Part shown: positions 9,253 to 17,755 of the stretch, piece after piece
Position numbering within the stretch: the first letter of the stretch is position 1
Layout of the letters: every line of letters begins with the position of its first letter
Origin: Sedimentibacter sp.
GTDB taxonomy: Bacteria > Bacillota > Clostridia > Tissierellales > Sedimentibacteraceae
Direction of reading: 5' to 3'
NCBI GenBank assembly: GCA_018436705.1
Contig: JAHDLA010000027.1
Span: 1 to 64,000 of the forward strand
DNA length: 64,000 nucleotides
Translations under genes and position numbers: made by a program
The notes under the pieces: model-generated
Seen by the model: the letters and a program-made list of their open reading frames with translations, nothing else
What the model was told of the DNA's origin: nothing
Databases searched by the model: none

Positions 9253-9429
9253 TTATTTCTCATCATCTAATTTTTCTTTCGGAGAATCAGAAACTTTATT
9301 GGCATTAGTTTTAAATTCGGATATAGCTCTTCCTAAGGCTTTCCCAATTTCGGGCAGTTTACCTGGGCCAAATATTATTAAAGCAATGCCAAGTATTAAA
9401 ATTAATTCTGTTGCACCTATTTTAAACAT
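9253..9429 (-). CDS. tatA: Sec-independent protein translocase subunit TatA
   Basis: This is a 58-aa protein. Residues 8-20 (ELILILGIALIIF) form one membrane helix, followed by the FGPGKLPEIGKALGRAISEF hinge and amphipathic helix that define the TatA/B family, and a short charged tail ending KEKLDDEK. AAGGAGAAAAC precedes the ATG. It follows the Fe-S subunit by 27 bp in the reductase operon, whose catalytic subunit has a twin-arginine signal, so a dedicated TatA paralogue for its export is likely. No tatC is in this window. Confidence 0.93.
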   Translation of the reverse strand: MFKIGATELILILGIALIIFGPGKLPEIGKALGRAISEFKTNANKVSDSPKEKLDDEK

Positions 9430-9456
9430 GTTTTCTCCTTACAGGACAAATATTAT

Positions 9457-10050
9457 CTACTTTCCACCTCTGTAGCGTTCTTCAGGCTCACCGTTCTTTA
9501 ATACATCCTTCAATCCTATATATCTGACATTAAGTTCAAGACCAAGTTCTTCTTTTAAGCCTTCTGTTTTGTTTTCTGCCATAAGCTTACTTACCTCTGA
9601 GTCTGGATCATTCAAATCTCCAAAAAATCTTGCATGAGATATGCAAGTGCTTACGCATGCAGGCATCATTCCGGCTTCTGTCCTTTGTATGCAGAATGTA
9701 CATTTCCCTGCTTTGTTTGTTGCACTGTTCATATATCTTGCATCATAAGGGCACGCAGAAACACATGCTCCGCATCCGATGCATTTTTCTTCATCTACAA
9801 CCACTATGCCACCTTCAACAGCAAATGTTGCATCTACTGGACAAGCTTCTATGCAAGGAGCATCTACGCAGTGGTTGCACATTTTCGGTAATTTTACTCT
9901 GGACACCTGAGGATATTTACCTGAATCCCATTCTTCAACCCAAGTATTAAAGCAGCCTTCCGGTACTTCATTTTCCATTTTGCAGCTTATGGTACACGCA
10001 TGGCATCCAACACAGCGCTTTAAATCTATAATCATTCCATACTTTTTCAT
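9457..10050 (-). CDS. Four-cluster [4Fe-4S] electron-transfer subunit (DmsB/TtrB/NrfC type)
   Basis: The 197-aa protein has the four cysteine groups of the family: CVGCHACTISCK (residues 13-24), CNHCVDAPCIEACP, CIGCGACVSACP and CTFCIQRTEAGMMPACVSTC. Such subunits pass electrons between a donor and the molybdenum subunit. No Tat signal is present, so it probably travels with the Tat-signal-bearing catalytic subunit. Its start lies 1 bp after the torD stop and its stop 27 bp before tatA. No NrfD/DmsC-type membrane anchor gene is found in the operon. Confidence 0.92.
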   Translation of the reverse strand: MKKYGMIIDLKRCVGCHACTISCKMENEVPEGCFNTWVEEWDSGKYPQVSRVKLPKMCNHCVDAPCIEACPVDATFAVEGGIVVVDEEKCIGCGACVSACPYDARYMNSATNKAGKCTFCIQRTEAGMMPACVSTCISHARFFGDLNDPDSEVSKLMAENKTEGLKEELGLELNVRYIGLKDVLKNGEPEERYRGGK

Positions 10051-10051
10051 A

Positions 10052-10744
10052 CTATATCACCTCTCTGTCATTAATGACTTCTTCATTTAAGTACTCCAAA
10101 TCCATATCCGTCCATGCGGCAGAAATGCAGCTTAAATAAGAATACATGCCTTTTCCTTTTTTCTCGGTTAGTTCTGCATAATCTCCAATCCACTTGTTAA
10201 GATGTTCCTCCAGGAAATTTTTTTGAAGCTTTTTCCACTTGACAGAATTTTCTTCGTCACCGCATTTTACTGCTGTTAATTCAAATCTTGCCAAGTATGC
10301 CATAAATGCAAGCTCAAAAGATATATGATCTGGATAATGATTATCCTTCAGAGGGCTAAAGCCATTTAGCTCTCGAACCTTGAAATCAACCATTTCATAG
10401 CACGCTTTTACATGAAATGTTTCATCACTGTCCAGTTTACCATAAATTGTTTTGCCTTTTTTTATTTTTATGTTTCTTATAGAAGACTCATGAGAAGGGA
10501 CAAATAATTTAGAAGTAGTTACAAAAAATCTGTCATAGTATTCTTCAACAAAGTCATCCATACTTTTTTCATATAGAAAATCTGCATTTACAGGATTAAT
10601 TTCCTTTAAAAATTCAGCATTATTCCTCAAGGAGTTTAAAATATCTTCAGATGGAGTATTTAAAAAAGCAAATGACAAGAACTCGTACATTTCGAACCTT
10701 TTACTTACCACAAAAGCAGTTTCTTCACCTATTGATTTGTTCAT
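10052..10744 (-). CDS. TorD/DmsD-family molybdoenzyme maturation chaperone
   Basis: TorD-family chaperones bind the twin-arginine signal of a molybdoenzyme and hold back export until cofactor is loaded. The 230-aa, mostly helical protein has the hallmarks FVPSHESSIR near residues 84-93, YPDHISFELAFMAYL near 140 and FLEEHLNKWI near 180. The ribosome site GAAGGTATAAGT lies in the end of the catalytic gene, whose stop is 2 bp upstream. The tight packing between catalytic and Fe-S genes fits a chaperone made for this enzyme. Confidence 0.9.
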   Translation of the reverse strand: MNKSIGEETAFVVSKRFEMYEFLSFAFLNTPSEDILNSLRNNAEFLKEINPVNADFLYEKSMDDFVEEYYDRFFVTTSKLFVPSHESSIRNIKIKKGKTIYGKLDSDETFHVKACYEMVDFKVRELNGFSPLKDNHYPDHISFELAFMAYLARFELTAVKCGDEENSVKWKKLQKNFLEEHLNKWIGDYAELTEKKGKGMYSYLSCISAAWTDMDLEYLNEEVINDREVI

Positions 10745-10746
10745 AC

Positions 10747-13700
10747 TTATACCTTCTCTATTCTGTATGCTCCGCCGTTTCTTCCAGGACCACCTGTAGA
10801 TGATTCTGAAATTCCGAATAGGCCGTCAACTTTAGGATCCAATATATTCATTAAATGAACTCCTGCACCTAATTCCTTGTTTCCTCCATTAGGCTTTCCG
10901 TCTATGCTGTATTCCGTGCTTCCATATTGCCAATGCCCATATCCATAGGCTATTCCTATAGTCCCTTTTGCTATTCCTTCTCTGACCAAAGCATATCCTG
11001 TAAAGTCTCCTCCAGTTGCAGGTACTACTTTCACAAGATCCATTGTTTTAATTCCAAGACCAGAAGCATCCTCAGAATTCAATTCCACGTAGTTATGTTT
11101 ACTTAACTCTCTCATAATCGAACTGTTAGAAAGCATACTTATCGTCCTAAATTTAGGCTTGTAATTTGCAGCTTTAAATGGCCACTTTGATTCTGGGAAC
11201 ACATCGGAAATCAATGTTCCATCGGAGAATGATTCAGGATTCCATGAGGCAACTCCTCTATAGTGCTCGCCTGTCATTGAGTTTATACCATTGGCAAAAC
11301 TTTCAATATAGAAGTTTACAGCCCCTTTATATGGATATTTATGATTATCTCCGTCAAATCCGGCACCGTGATCTTCAAATCTGCCTCCTCTTGAAATTAC
11401 CTTTAATACTTTAGGCCATTCTTCTTCCGTAACTGAATCTTTCCAGTCTTTTATTAAGTTTTCTAAATCTTGCATATCTATTTCATCTTTTGAAATATCT
11501 GATACTGGTTCTCCGTCATATGCCATATTAGCAATGCCTCTTAAGAAGTAGTCTTCTCTGCAGTTAAGAGGAAGCAAATTGTCATTTGCGTCAAACATTC
11601 CCTTGTCTCCAAACCCAGGAAGATTTATTTTCTTTGCAACATCTATTATAAATGTTTCAAAAGAAGTATGTCTTCCGTCCGGAAGCTTAGGTGTTGCAGG
11701 TTCTACAATAGGCCATCTCAATGTAAGGCCCTTCCCTGAAAAGTTACCTTCAATATTTGCAAGTCCCCAGCTCTCATAAGGAGTTGTATCAGGTATTATA
11801 TAATCTGCAAGAGCAGTCATTTCACCCATATAAGGATCGCATGAAATAAACAACGGCACGTTATCAGTGCTTTTAAGAGCTTCCTGCACCTCTTTTTTTG
11901 CTGCTCCAGGAACAGCTAGCAAAGGATTTGCCATCCAGTTAAATACTATTTTTGCCTGATAAGGATATTTGTTAACAATAGAAAAAATAGCCTGATTATC
12001 AGATGCACTTCCTACAGGATGCCAAGGCATCTTAGATGGATATGGATTTTCACCATTTGCTACCTTATTTTTATATTCAGAAGTACTTTCGTAGCTTACA
12101 CCTGTACGGCTTATTCTTAGTCCTGATTTTTTTGGTGCATCAGGTATGACGCTTACTCTATATCTAGGCCCGTCACTTGCAGATTTATACGAATTTCTCC
12201 TAATGATAGCTCCACCTTTTTTATTCAAGCTTCCAACCATAGACATTAGAATATAACTAACCATAGTTATATCTGCACCGTTAGCTGTAGCTGTACTTCC
12301 CATACCGTCCATAGCAACCTTAGTTCCATGAGAAGTAAATTCATTTGCAATTTCTTTTATTTTTTCCTCAGGCACTCCACATGCGTTTGAATATTCTTTT
12401 ATAGTATGCAAAAATGCACTATCCTTCAAATGTAAAAATGAAGTTTTTACTTGTATTTCTTTTCCATCTACAGAAGTGACTTTTCCCTCAAAAAATAAAT
12501 CCGCTTCTTTTACTTTGTCAAACCTGTCATGTTGTTTTGTTAAATTATCAATTACAATAAATATGTCTTTTTCATCTTTGCCTGTCGCCAAACCTAAATC
12601 TTCTGCTCTTAGCATTTTTCTGTAATTTGGATGTTCAGGATCATCAATAACTAGGTGCGAAGCATTTGTCCAACTATTAAATCCTTTGGATACTGCTGCA
12701 TCGTAATTTGGAGAACTCAAGAATTTCTTATTGTATCTTTCATTTTCAATAACCAATCTTATTAGCGCCATTCCAAATGCATTATCAGTAGCAGGCTTTA
12801 TGGGAACCCATTCGCCTCTTTTATATAATGGAGTTACTGCACCTCCAACAAGCACAGGATCCACTACAGAATATTTTAGATTTCCTTCATTTACCCCGAA
12901 TTTTATTTGTCTTGCTATAGTTTGCATAGGCTTTCCACTGTGCCCTGGAAAAGCTCCCTCATATAATATATACTCTGCATTGTTTATATCCGGTCTCATA
13001 TTCTGACCACCGGCTGTAACCCGTCCCACGGGTGTTTTTGAGCCACCTCAGGAATAGCCGTGGCTATAACTGTTTTGTGTTCCAAAAGCATTTATAAACC
13101 TGTTTCCGAAAGATGTTCTTCCATCTCCTCTTCCTCCGAAGAAAACCAATTGATTGGCCTTTGGTCCAAGTTCGGGTGCTTTTTCATCAATAAGAGTATC
13201 TAAATCTCTTACTTGCCTAAACCCTTCAATATATGTACTTTCTCCAGCGTCTTTAAATAGTTCTCCGCCTTCTACTGTTTCTTCAACAGCCTCTTCCCAG
13301 GTTATAGGTTTCCATTTGCCTTCTCCTCGTCCACTTGTTCTTTTTAAAGGAACCAATGTTCTCATAGGATCATGATGGCTTTCCAATGTAGCATTTCCTC
13401 TGCCACATAAAGCTCCTCTGTGTATGCTTCCTTTATCTTTATAACCGCTAAATGCAAGATATGATTCCGTCAGCGGTTCTTCAAAGGAAATATGCGGTTC
13501 CGCATTGTTCGGATTATATGGATTTCCATACACCCTTAATATCTTCCCGGTATTTTTGTCAATTTTAACCCGGTTACCACATGAACTGTAGCATCCCAAA
13601 CAAGCACTATGCCTCATCAATATTGACCCATCCACTTGTACATTTCCTGTTTTGACATCCACAACCGCTTCGGGCTTTTGTCCCGAAAGTTTGGAAAGCT

Positions 13701-13821
13701 TTGGGAATTGATCCGGAGCGTCTGCATCAACAGAATCTTTTTTGTCACAACCTATGGTTAAGCCGGTAAAGCTTAGTGCTCCGACTCCTCCCAGAAGTTT
13801 TAAAAATGAACGTCTTTTCAA
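10747..13821 (-). CDS. Predicted selenocysteine-containing, Tat-exported tetrathionate-reductase-like molybdopterin oxidoreductase
   Basis: I read this as one 1024-aa chain with an in-frame TGA at 13048-13050 (residue 258). The TTG at 13819-13821 follows AGAGAGGTGAAGAAC and gives MKRRSFLKLLGGVGALSF, a twin-arginine signal ending near Cys25. Cys74, 77, 81 and 139 (CLGCYSSC...LCGRG) make the [4Fe-4S] site. TGA falls after FGTQNSYSHGYS, the position of the Mo-ligating Cys/Sec in this superfamily. The reading frame is unbroken afterwards through AEYILYEGAFPGHSGKP and YSVVDPVL, which I recognise from TtrA, and length also fits TtrA. Tetrathionate, other sulfur oxyanions, arsenate or selenate are possible substrates; the sequence does not decide. 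Cofactor genes mobA, moeA and mobB, the chaperone and tatA flank it. An annotation pipeline would split it into a 3' ORF from GTG 13029 (no ribosome site) and a 5' ORF. Confidence 0.85.
13012..13044 (-). promoter_or_regulatory. Bacterial SECIS-like hairpin after the in-frame UGA
   Basis: Starting 4 nt after the UGA, GGCU pairs with AGCC (outer helix). An upper helix ACCCG/CGGGU closes the loop UGGGA, which occupies nt 20-24 after the UGA. Bacterial SECIS elements have an upper stem with a G-containing small loop at about this distance, so SelB-directed selenocysteine insertion is plausible. Confidence 0.65.
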
Positions 13822-13869
13822 GTTCTTCACCTCTCTGAATATTTTTATCAAGTTTGCTTGAAGATGAAA

Positions 13870-13885
13870 TGCAATATTTATGCCA
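13870..13885 (-). promoter_or_regulatory. Sigma-54 (-24/-12) promoter of the molybdoenzyme operon
   Basis: On the minus strand the 16-mer TGGCATAAATATTGCA matches the TGGCAC-N5-TTGCW consensus in all but one specified position, with the invariant GG and GC exactly 12 bp apart. Transcription would begin near 13858-13860, about 38 nt before the TTG start. This rules out a longer protein start at 13890. Confidence 0.8.
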
Positions 13886-14003
13886 ATCACTTAACAATAA
13901 AGTCAGATTAGTAACTCTTTTGTTGATATTGCTATATAAATTTTTATTTATTTTGTTAATTTTTTGATAAACGAATTTTTAGAATTTAAATAACAATTAC
14001 AAT

Positions 14004-14052
14004 ATTTGTCAAATAGGCAAAATAAAATGTCATTATGACAAAATTGACAAAT
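14004..14052. promoter_or_regulatory. Candidate enhancer (UAS) with four TGTCA/TGACA elements
   Basis: ATTTGTCAAAT (14004-14014), the palindrome TGTCATTATGACA (14028-14040) and TTGACAAAT (14044-14052) lie about 120-170 bp upstream of the -24/-12 promoter, the usual range for NtrC-type activators. Two of the TGTCA elements start 21 bp apart, two DNA turns. I infer binding by the regulator encoded at 3825-5150. Confidence 0.55.
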
Positions 14053-14090
14053 AAAAAAAACCTCTTGGGCAAAATATTTTACCCAAGAGG
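14053..14090 (-). terminator. Rho-independent terminator of mobA
   Basis: A 9-bp stem CCTCTTGGG/CCCAAGAGG at 14061-14090 has an AT-only inner palindrome and is followed on the minus strand by eight U. It ends mobA and isolates the molybdoenzyme promoter region. Confidence 0.9.
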
Positions 14091-14094
14091 TCTT

Positions 14095-14700
14095 TTAATC
14101 TATATTATCAGTAACCTCTAAATAATTGTTTAAGTCATCCTTAGTATTTAAATTTAAAAACATATCCCACGTAGGACTGAACTCTCTAGCTTTCTTTTCA
14201 TTTATATAATATATGTCAAGTTCCTTAAGCAGTTTATTAATAGATCTCATATTTGATTTCAGCTGTTTCTCTATATTTACTAAAATATCCTTTGAATAAA
14301 ACCCGCTGAAGGGTTCTATCCAGTTTTCATACTTAGTTACACATCCCTGCACATTATTGCTTTCTATTATACTCTTCATATACTTAATATAATCAATGTT
14401 AATGTTGGGCATGTCACAAGCCACCACAAATGCATATTTTGACGAACAAATACTAAGTCCTGAATGTATTCCTGATAATGGCCCTTTACCTTTTATAACA
14501 TCCTCGGCAATCCTATATTTTGATTCTTTATATTCATCAGCCTTATTAGTTATTATAATTATTTCGTCAAATTCTTTTTCTAATTTTGCTGCTATTATAT
14601 TTATTATTCTTTTTTCATTGATTTTTATGAATTGTTTGTCAAAGCCCATTCTTGAGCTTTTACCTCCTGCCAAAATCATCGCTGTTCCAAATTTATTCAT
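14095..14700 (-). CDS. mobA: Molybdenum cofactor guanylyltransferase MobA
   Basis: MobA transfers GMP from GTP to Mo-molybdopterin, giving the bis-MGD cofactor used by enzymes of the DMSO reductase superfamily. The 201-aa protein has the nucleotide-binding start MILAGGKSSRMGFDKQ (residues 8-23), GPLSGIHSGL and the metal-binding VVACDMPNI. AAAAGGTGATGTT precedes the ATG. It is the first gene of the island, with its own terminator. A TGTCA-n3-TGACA element at 14857 resembles the one in front of the molybdoenzyme, suggesting common control. Confidence 0.94.
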   Translation of the reverse strand: MNKFGTAMILAGGKSSRMGFDKQFIKINEKRIINIIAAKLEKEFDEIIIITNKADEYKESKYRIAEDVIKGKGPLSGIHSGLSICSSKYAFVVACDMPNINIDYIKYMKSIIESNNVQGCVTKYENWIEPFSGFYSKDILVNIEKQLKSNMRSINKLLKELDIYYINEKKAREFSPTWDMFLNLNTKDDLNNYLEVTDNID

Positions 14701-14856
14701 AACATCACCTTTTGCTGTGCTCTACCTTGTCCTATATTGTATTATGATATTTATACTGTCAAATTCATCACTAAGATTTTTCATAAAAATATATGACTAA
14801 AGCATTTGATATACCGTATGTATCTTTATATTTTTCATAAACAGAGCAATGTGTTT

Positions 14857-14869
14857 TGTCAAAATGACA
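14857..14869. promoter_or_regulatory. Palindrome TGTCAAAATGACA upstream of mobA, like the molybdoenzyme UAS
   Basis: This 13-mer differs from TGTCATTATGACA at 14028 only at two central bases. It lies about 157 bp before the mobA start. A weak -24/-12-like sequence sits between them at 14801-14816 on the minus strand (GG and GC spaced correctly but few other matches). Confidence 0.45.
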
Positions 14870-14928
14870 CTTTTCCAAATCTAATTGTCCAATAGAGCTA
14901 CTCACGGACAGCACAACTCCTCTTGCTC

Positions 14929-15525
14929 TTATATTTCTCTTCTTCCTTCCATCGCTCTTATGAGAGTTACTTCATCAGCGTATTCTATGTCTCCGCCCAC
15001 AGGTATTCCATGAGCTATGCGCGTTGTCTTTATCCCCATCGGCTTTATAAGCCTTGATATATATACTGCTGTAGCCTCTCCTTCAATTGTTGGATTTGTT
15101 GCCAGAATAACTTCTGACACCTCTGAATTAAGTCTTGTTATAAGACCTTTAATATTTATGTCCTCCGGACCTATTCCTTCCAAAGGTGATATGGTACCAT
15201 GCAGAACGTGGTAGACGCCTTTGTATTCCTTCGTCCTCTCCATTGCTGATATATCGCGAACATCTTCTACAACACAAATTACCGAATGGTCTCTTTTAAC
15301 ATTTCCGCAAATGCCGCAAACATCTCCTTCTGTTAAATTCCCACAAGTTTTGCAGTGTTTAGTAAGTTTTTTTGCATTAACTATCGCTTTCGCAAGTTCT
15401 AACACATCGCTGCCTTTCATATCTAAAATGTGAAAAGCAAGGCGTTGAGCTGATTTTCTCCCTATGCCGGGAAGCTTTGCAAGCTCTTCTATCAGCTTAG
15501 TTATAGGCGGTGTGTATTGCTCCAT
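14929..15525 (-). CDS. recR: Recombination mediator protein RecR
   Basis: RecR helps load RecA at gaps during recombinational repair, with RecO and RecF. The 198-aa protein has the N-terminal helix-hairpin-helix LAKLPGIGRKSAQRLAFH, a zinc finger with Cys58, 61, 70 and 73, and a Toprim domain starting ICVVEDVRDISAME. It ends the conserved dnaX-ebfC-recR operon; its ATG overlaps the ebfC stop. No clear hairpin terminator follows in the 228 bp before mobA. Confidence 0.97.
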   Translation of the reverse strand: MEQYTPPITKLIEELAKLPGIGRKSAQRLAFHILDMKGSDVLELAKAIVNAKKLTKHCKTCGNLTEGDVCGICGNVKRDHSVICVVEDVRDISAMERTKEYKGVYHVLHGTISPLEGIGPEDINIKGLITRLNSEVSEVILATNPTIEGEATAVYISRLIKPMGIKTTRIAHGIPVGGDIEYADEVTLIRAMEGRREI

Positions 15526-15875
15526 TAAAATAACCCGGGAATATTTAATCCACCCGTAACTTTATTCATTTCGCTTTCTTTCTTTTCGTCAACTTTTCTA
15601 AACGCTTCATTAACTGCAGCAACTATCATATCTTCTAGCATTTCAACATCATCCTTATCTACTACCTCGGGATCTATCTTAACTTCAAGAAGATCTTTCT
15701 TTCCGGTTACTCTAACTGTAATCGCTCCCCCACCTGCAGTTGCTTCCATTTCAGCCTGCTCAAGCTCTTTTTGCATGTCTTCCATTTGCTTTTGCATTTT
15801 TTGAACCTGTTTCATCATATTATTCATATTTCCGCCTCCGGGCATTCCCATAGGCATTCTTCTACCCTTGCTCAT
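15525..15875 (-). CDS. ebfC: YbaB/EbfC family nucleoid-associated protein
   Basis: A 116-aa DNA-binding protein of the YbaB/EbfC family, which coats DNA as a dimer. A Met/Gly-rich N-terminus is followed by the coiled helix QVQKMQKQMEDMQKELEQAEM, the core AGGGAITVRVTGKKDLLEVKIDPEVVD and the C-terminal helix VNEAFRKVDEKKESEM. It lies between dnaX (2 bp upstream) and recR (overlapping), the standard order in Firmicutes. Confidence 0.95.
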   Translation of the reverse strand: MSKGRRMPMGMPGGGNMNNMMKQVQKMQKQMEDMQKELEQAEMEATAGGGAITVRVTGKKDLLEVKIDPEVVDKDDVEMLEDMIVAAVNEAFRKVDEKKESEMNKVTGGLNIPGLF

Positions 15876-15877
15876 TT

Positions 15878-17572
15878 TTAATCCTCCTGCTTAAATTCCA
15901 CTATTTCTTCTCCAAACTCTCTTACAACATCTTCATATATATCTTCTATTGTATGTTTGGTTTTAATTGGTTTTTCATCTTTTTTTATCGTAAATTCTAC
16001 TTCACACTCTTCATTTAAAATTCCGCTCAAAACTTCCTTGAATTTCACTTTATTTTTTGGTTGATTTGCAGCATTTATATGAAAAGTAAATTTGGGGTCA
16101 AATTCAAATACAGCTTTTTTATTTTTAACCTCATGCAATCTAGACTCTCGTATTATTGCTTGAAGTCCTGCATTTTCACTTCTTACCTTTTTAAGTATTG
16201 CCTGCCAATTATTTATAATGGCATTGTATATTGCTTCATCACTTTTATTTTCAAATTGTTTTTCTTTAACAAATTTTTCTGAAGTATCTTGTTTTTTTAT
16301 TTCAAAGTTCTCCGGACTCGAAACATTTTCTGACGTGGCAGATCTTTTCCTAGTCTCTGCAACAACATGTCTCCCAGCAGACGATTTTGTTTTAATAACA
16401 GTTGCCGTATTTCCGTTTTTAATCCTATTTTCAAGTTCTTCTATTCTATTAACCAATGAATCGATGTTTATATTTTCGACTTTGTTAAGCATTTTTATCA
16501 GCTTAGCTTCCAATAAGACCCTAGGATTTAAGGCACGTTTACATTCTAATTGAGCAGATGAAAGATCCTCGATAAATTCAACGATTTCATCAACAGAAAC
16601 CCTATTGCTTAATTTTTTCAGATCTTCTGCTTCTTCTTCCGACATTCTAATTATATTATCAGTTAAACCGGTTGTTTTTATAATCAGCATATTTCTGAAA
16701 CAAACTATCAGTTCGTCAAGGAAAGATAAAATTTCCTTCCCCCTATTCAATATGTCATCTACCAAAACCATGGTACTTTTTATATCTTTATCTACCATGT
16801 AATTAGCAGCTTCTAACACAACTTGATAATTTACCGTCCCAAGAAGGTTTATCACAGTTTCATAATCAATTTTATCCTCATTAAATGATATACATCTGTC
16901 CAGTATGCTCTGTGCGTCTCTCATTGCGCCTTCCGAGTTTGCTGCAATAAGACTTAACGCTTTTTCATCGTATTCTATACCAATTTCTTTACATATGCTT
17001 TTCATATTTTCTACAATTACATCAGATTTAATCCTTTTTAAATCAAATCTTTGACATCTCGACAGAATTGTAGCCGGAATTTTTTGAGGTTCTGTCGTTG
17101 CAAGTATGAACAATAAATGCTCCGGAGGCTCTTCAAGTGTCTTGAGCAGAGCATTAAATGCTCCTTTTGAAAGCATATGAACTTCATCTATTATGTATAC
17201 CTTGTATCGGCTCTTTACGGGAAGAAACTTAACCTTGTCGCGTAATTCTCTTATATCTTCAACACCGTTATTTGAAGCCGCATCCATTTCTATAACATCC
17301 ATATTGGTTTCATTCAGGATGCTTTTACATATTTCACATTCGTTGCACGGATTGCCGTCATGGTTATTAAGGCAATTTACAGCTCTTGAAAATATTTTTG
17401 CCGTGGAAGTCTTGCCCGTTCCCCTTATACCGCTGAAAAGATAAGCATGAGCGATATTATCCGTCATTATTTGATTTTTTAGCGTCCTTGTAACATGCTC
17501 CTGTCCAAGAACATCATCAAATGTTTTGGGACGAAATTTCCTGTATATTGCTTGATGTGACAATTTAACCAC
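15878..17572 (-). CDS. dnaX: DNA polymerase III subunits gamma/tau (DnaX)
   Basis: The clamp-loader ATPase, 564 aa. The Walker A motif is GIRGTGKT at 48-55. Zinc cysteines are Cys67, 76, 79 and 82, and the DEVH box is in KVYIIDEVHMLSKGAFNALLKTLEEPP. ATTEPQKIPATILSRCQRF holds the sensor 1/SRC region. After domain III (about residue 360) comes a low-complexity linker and a tau-like tail. A ribosome site AGGTGGTTAA precedes the ATG. It heads the dnaX-ebfC-recR operon. The 290-bp region upstream has two strong hairpins but no recognisable SRP RNA. Confidence 0.97.
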   Translation of the reverse strand: MVKLSHQAIYRKFRPKTFDDVLGQEHVTRTLKNQIMTDNIAHAYLFSGIRGTGKTSTAKIFSRAVNCLNNHDGNPCNECEICKSILNETNMDVIEMDAASNNGVEDIRELRDKVKFLPVKSRYKVYIIDEVHMLSKGAFNALLKTLEEPPEHLLFILATTEPQKIPATILSRCQRFDLKRIKSDVIVENMKSICKEIGIEYDEKALSLIAANSEGAMRDAQSILDRCISFNEDKIDYETVINLLGTVNYQVVLEAANYMVDKDIKSTMVLVDDILNRGKEILSFLDELIVCFRNMLIIKTTGLTDNIIRMSEEEAEDLKKLSNRVSVDEIVEFIEDLSSAQLECKRALNPRVLLEAKLIKMLNKVENINIDSLVNRIEELENRIKNGNTATVIKTKSSAGRHVVAETRKRSATSENVSSPENFEIKKQDTSEKFVKEKQFENKSDEAIYNAIINNWQAILKKVRSENAGLQAIIRESRLHEVKNKKAVFEFDPKFTFHINAANQPKNKVKFKEVLSGILNEECEVEFTIKKDEKPIKTKHTIEDIYEDVVREFGEEIVEFKQED

Positions 17573-17755
17573 CTGACCTCGCTCTGGTTATTTTTAAAAA
17601 TTATATCATAATTATTTTTATAAAGCAATAAAAAGCAAAAATCCCGAAAAGAATTGAAATATAAGAAATATCAGTACTCAGCCAATTATTTGCAAGGTAA
17701 TAATAAACTCAAAATGATTCTGTTAAAAAACAAGTAACGCATAAGCCGTACAAGC

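Noticed and set aside
9630..9950. 106-aa plus-strand ORF with many Cys and Leu
   Set aside because: It is the antisense shadow of the four-cluster Fe-S subunit gene; its cysteines come from the reverse of the cluster codons.
10747..13029. A separate 760-aa molybdopterin oxidoreductase starting at GTG 13029, with a truncated gene before it
   Set aside because: No ribosome site precedes the GTG, it lacks the signal and [4Fe-4S] site, and both halves share one frame with TGA at the expected metal-ligand position. A selenocysteine reading explains everything without a frameshift.
13822..13890. A longer N-terminus of the molybdoenzyme from GTG 13890
   Set aside because: The stretch contains the sigma-54 promoter and would put 23 residues before the twin-arginine signal. 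The TTG at 13821 has a good ribosome site.
14718..14733. A -24/-12-like sequence just before mobA
   Set aside because: Only the GG and GC match, and the start point would fall about 7 nt from the ATG, leaving no room for the ribosome site.
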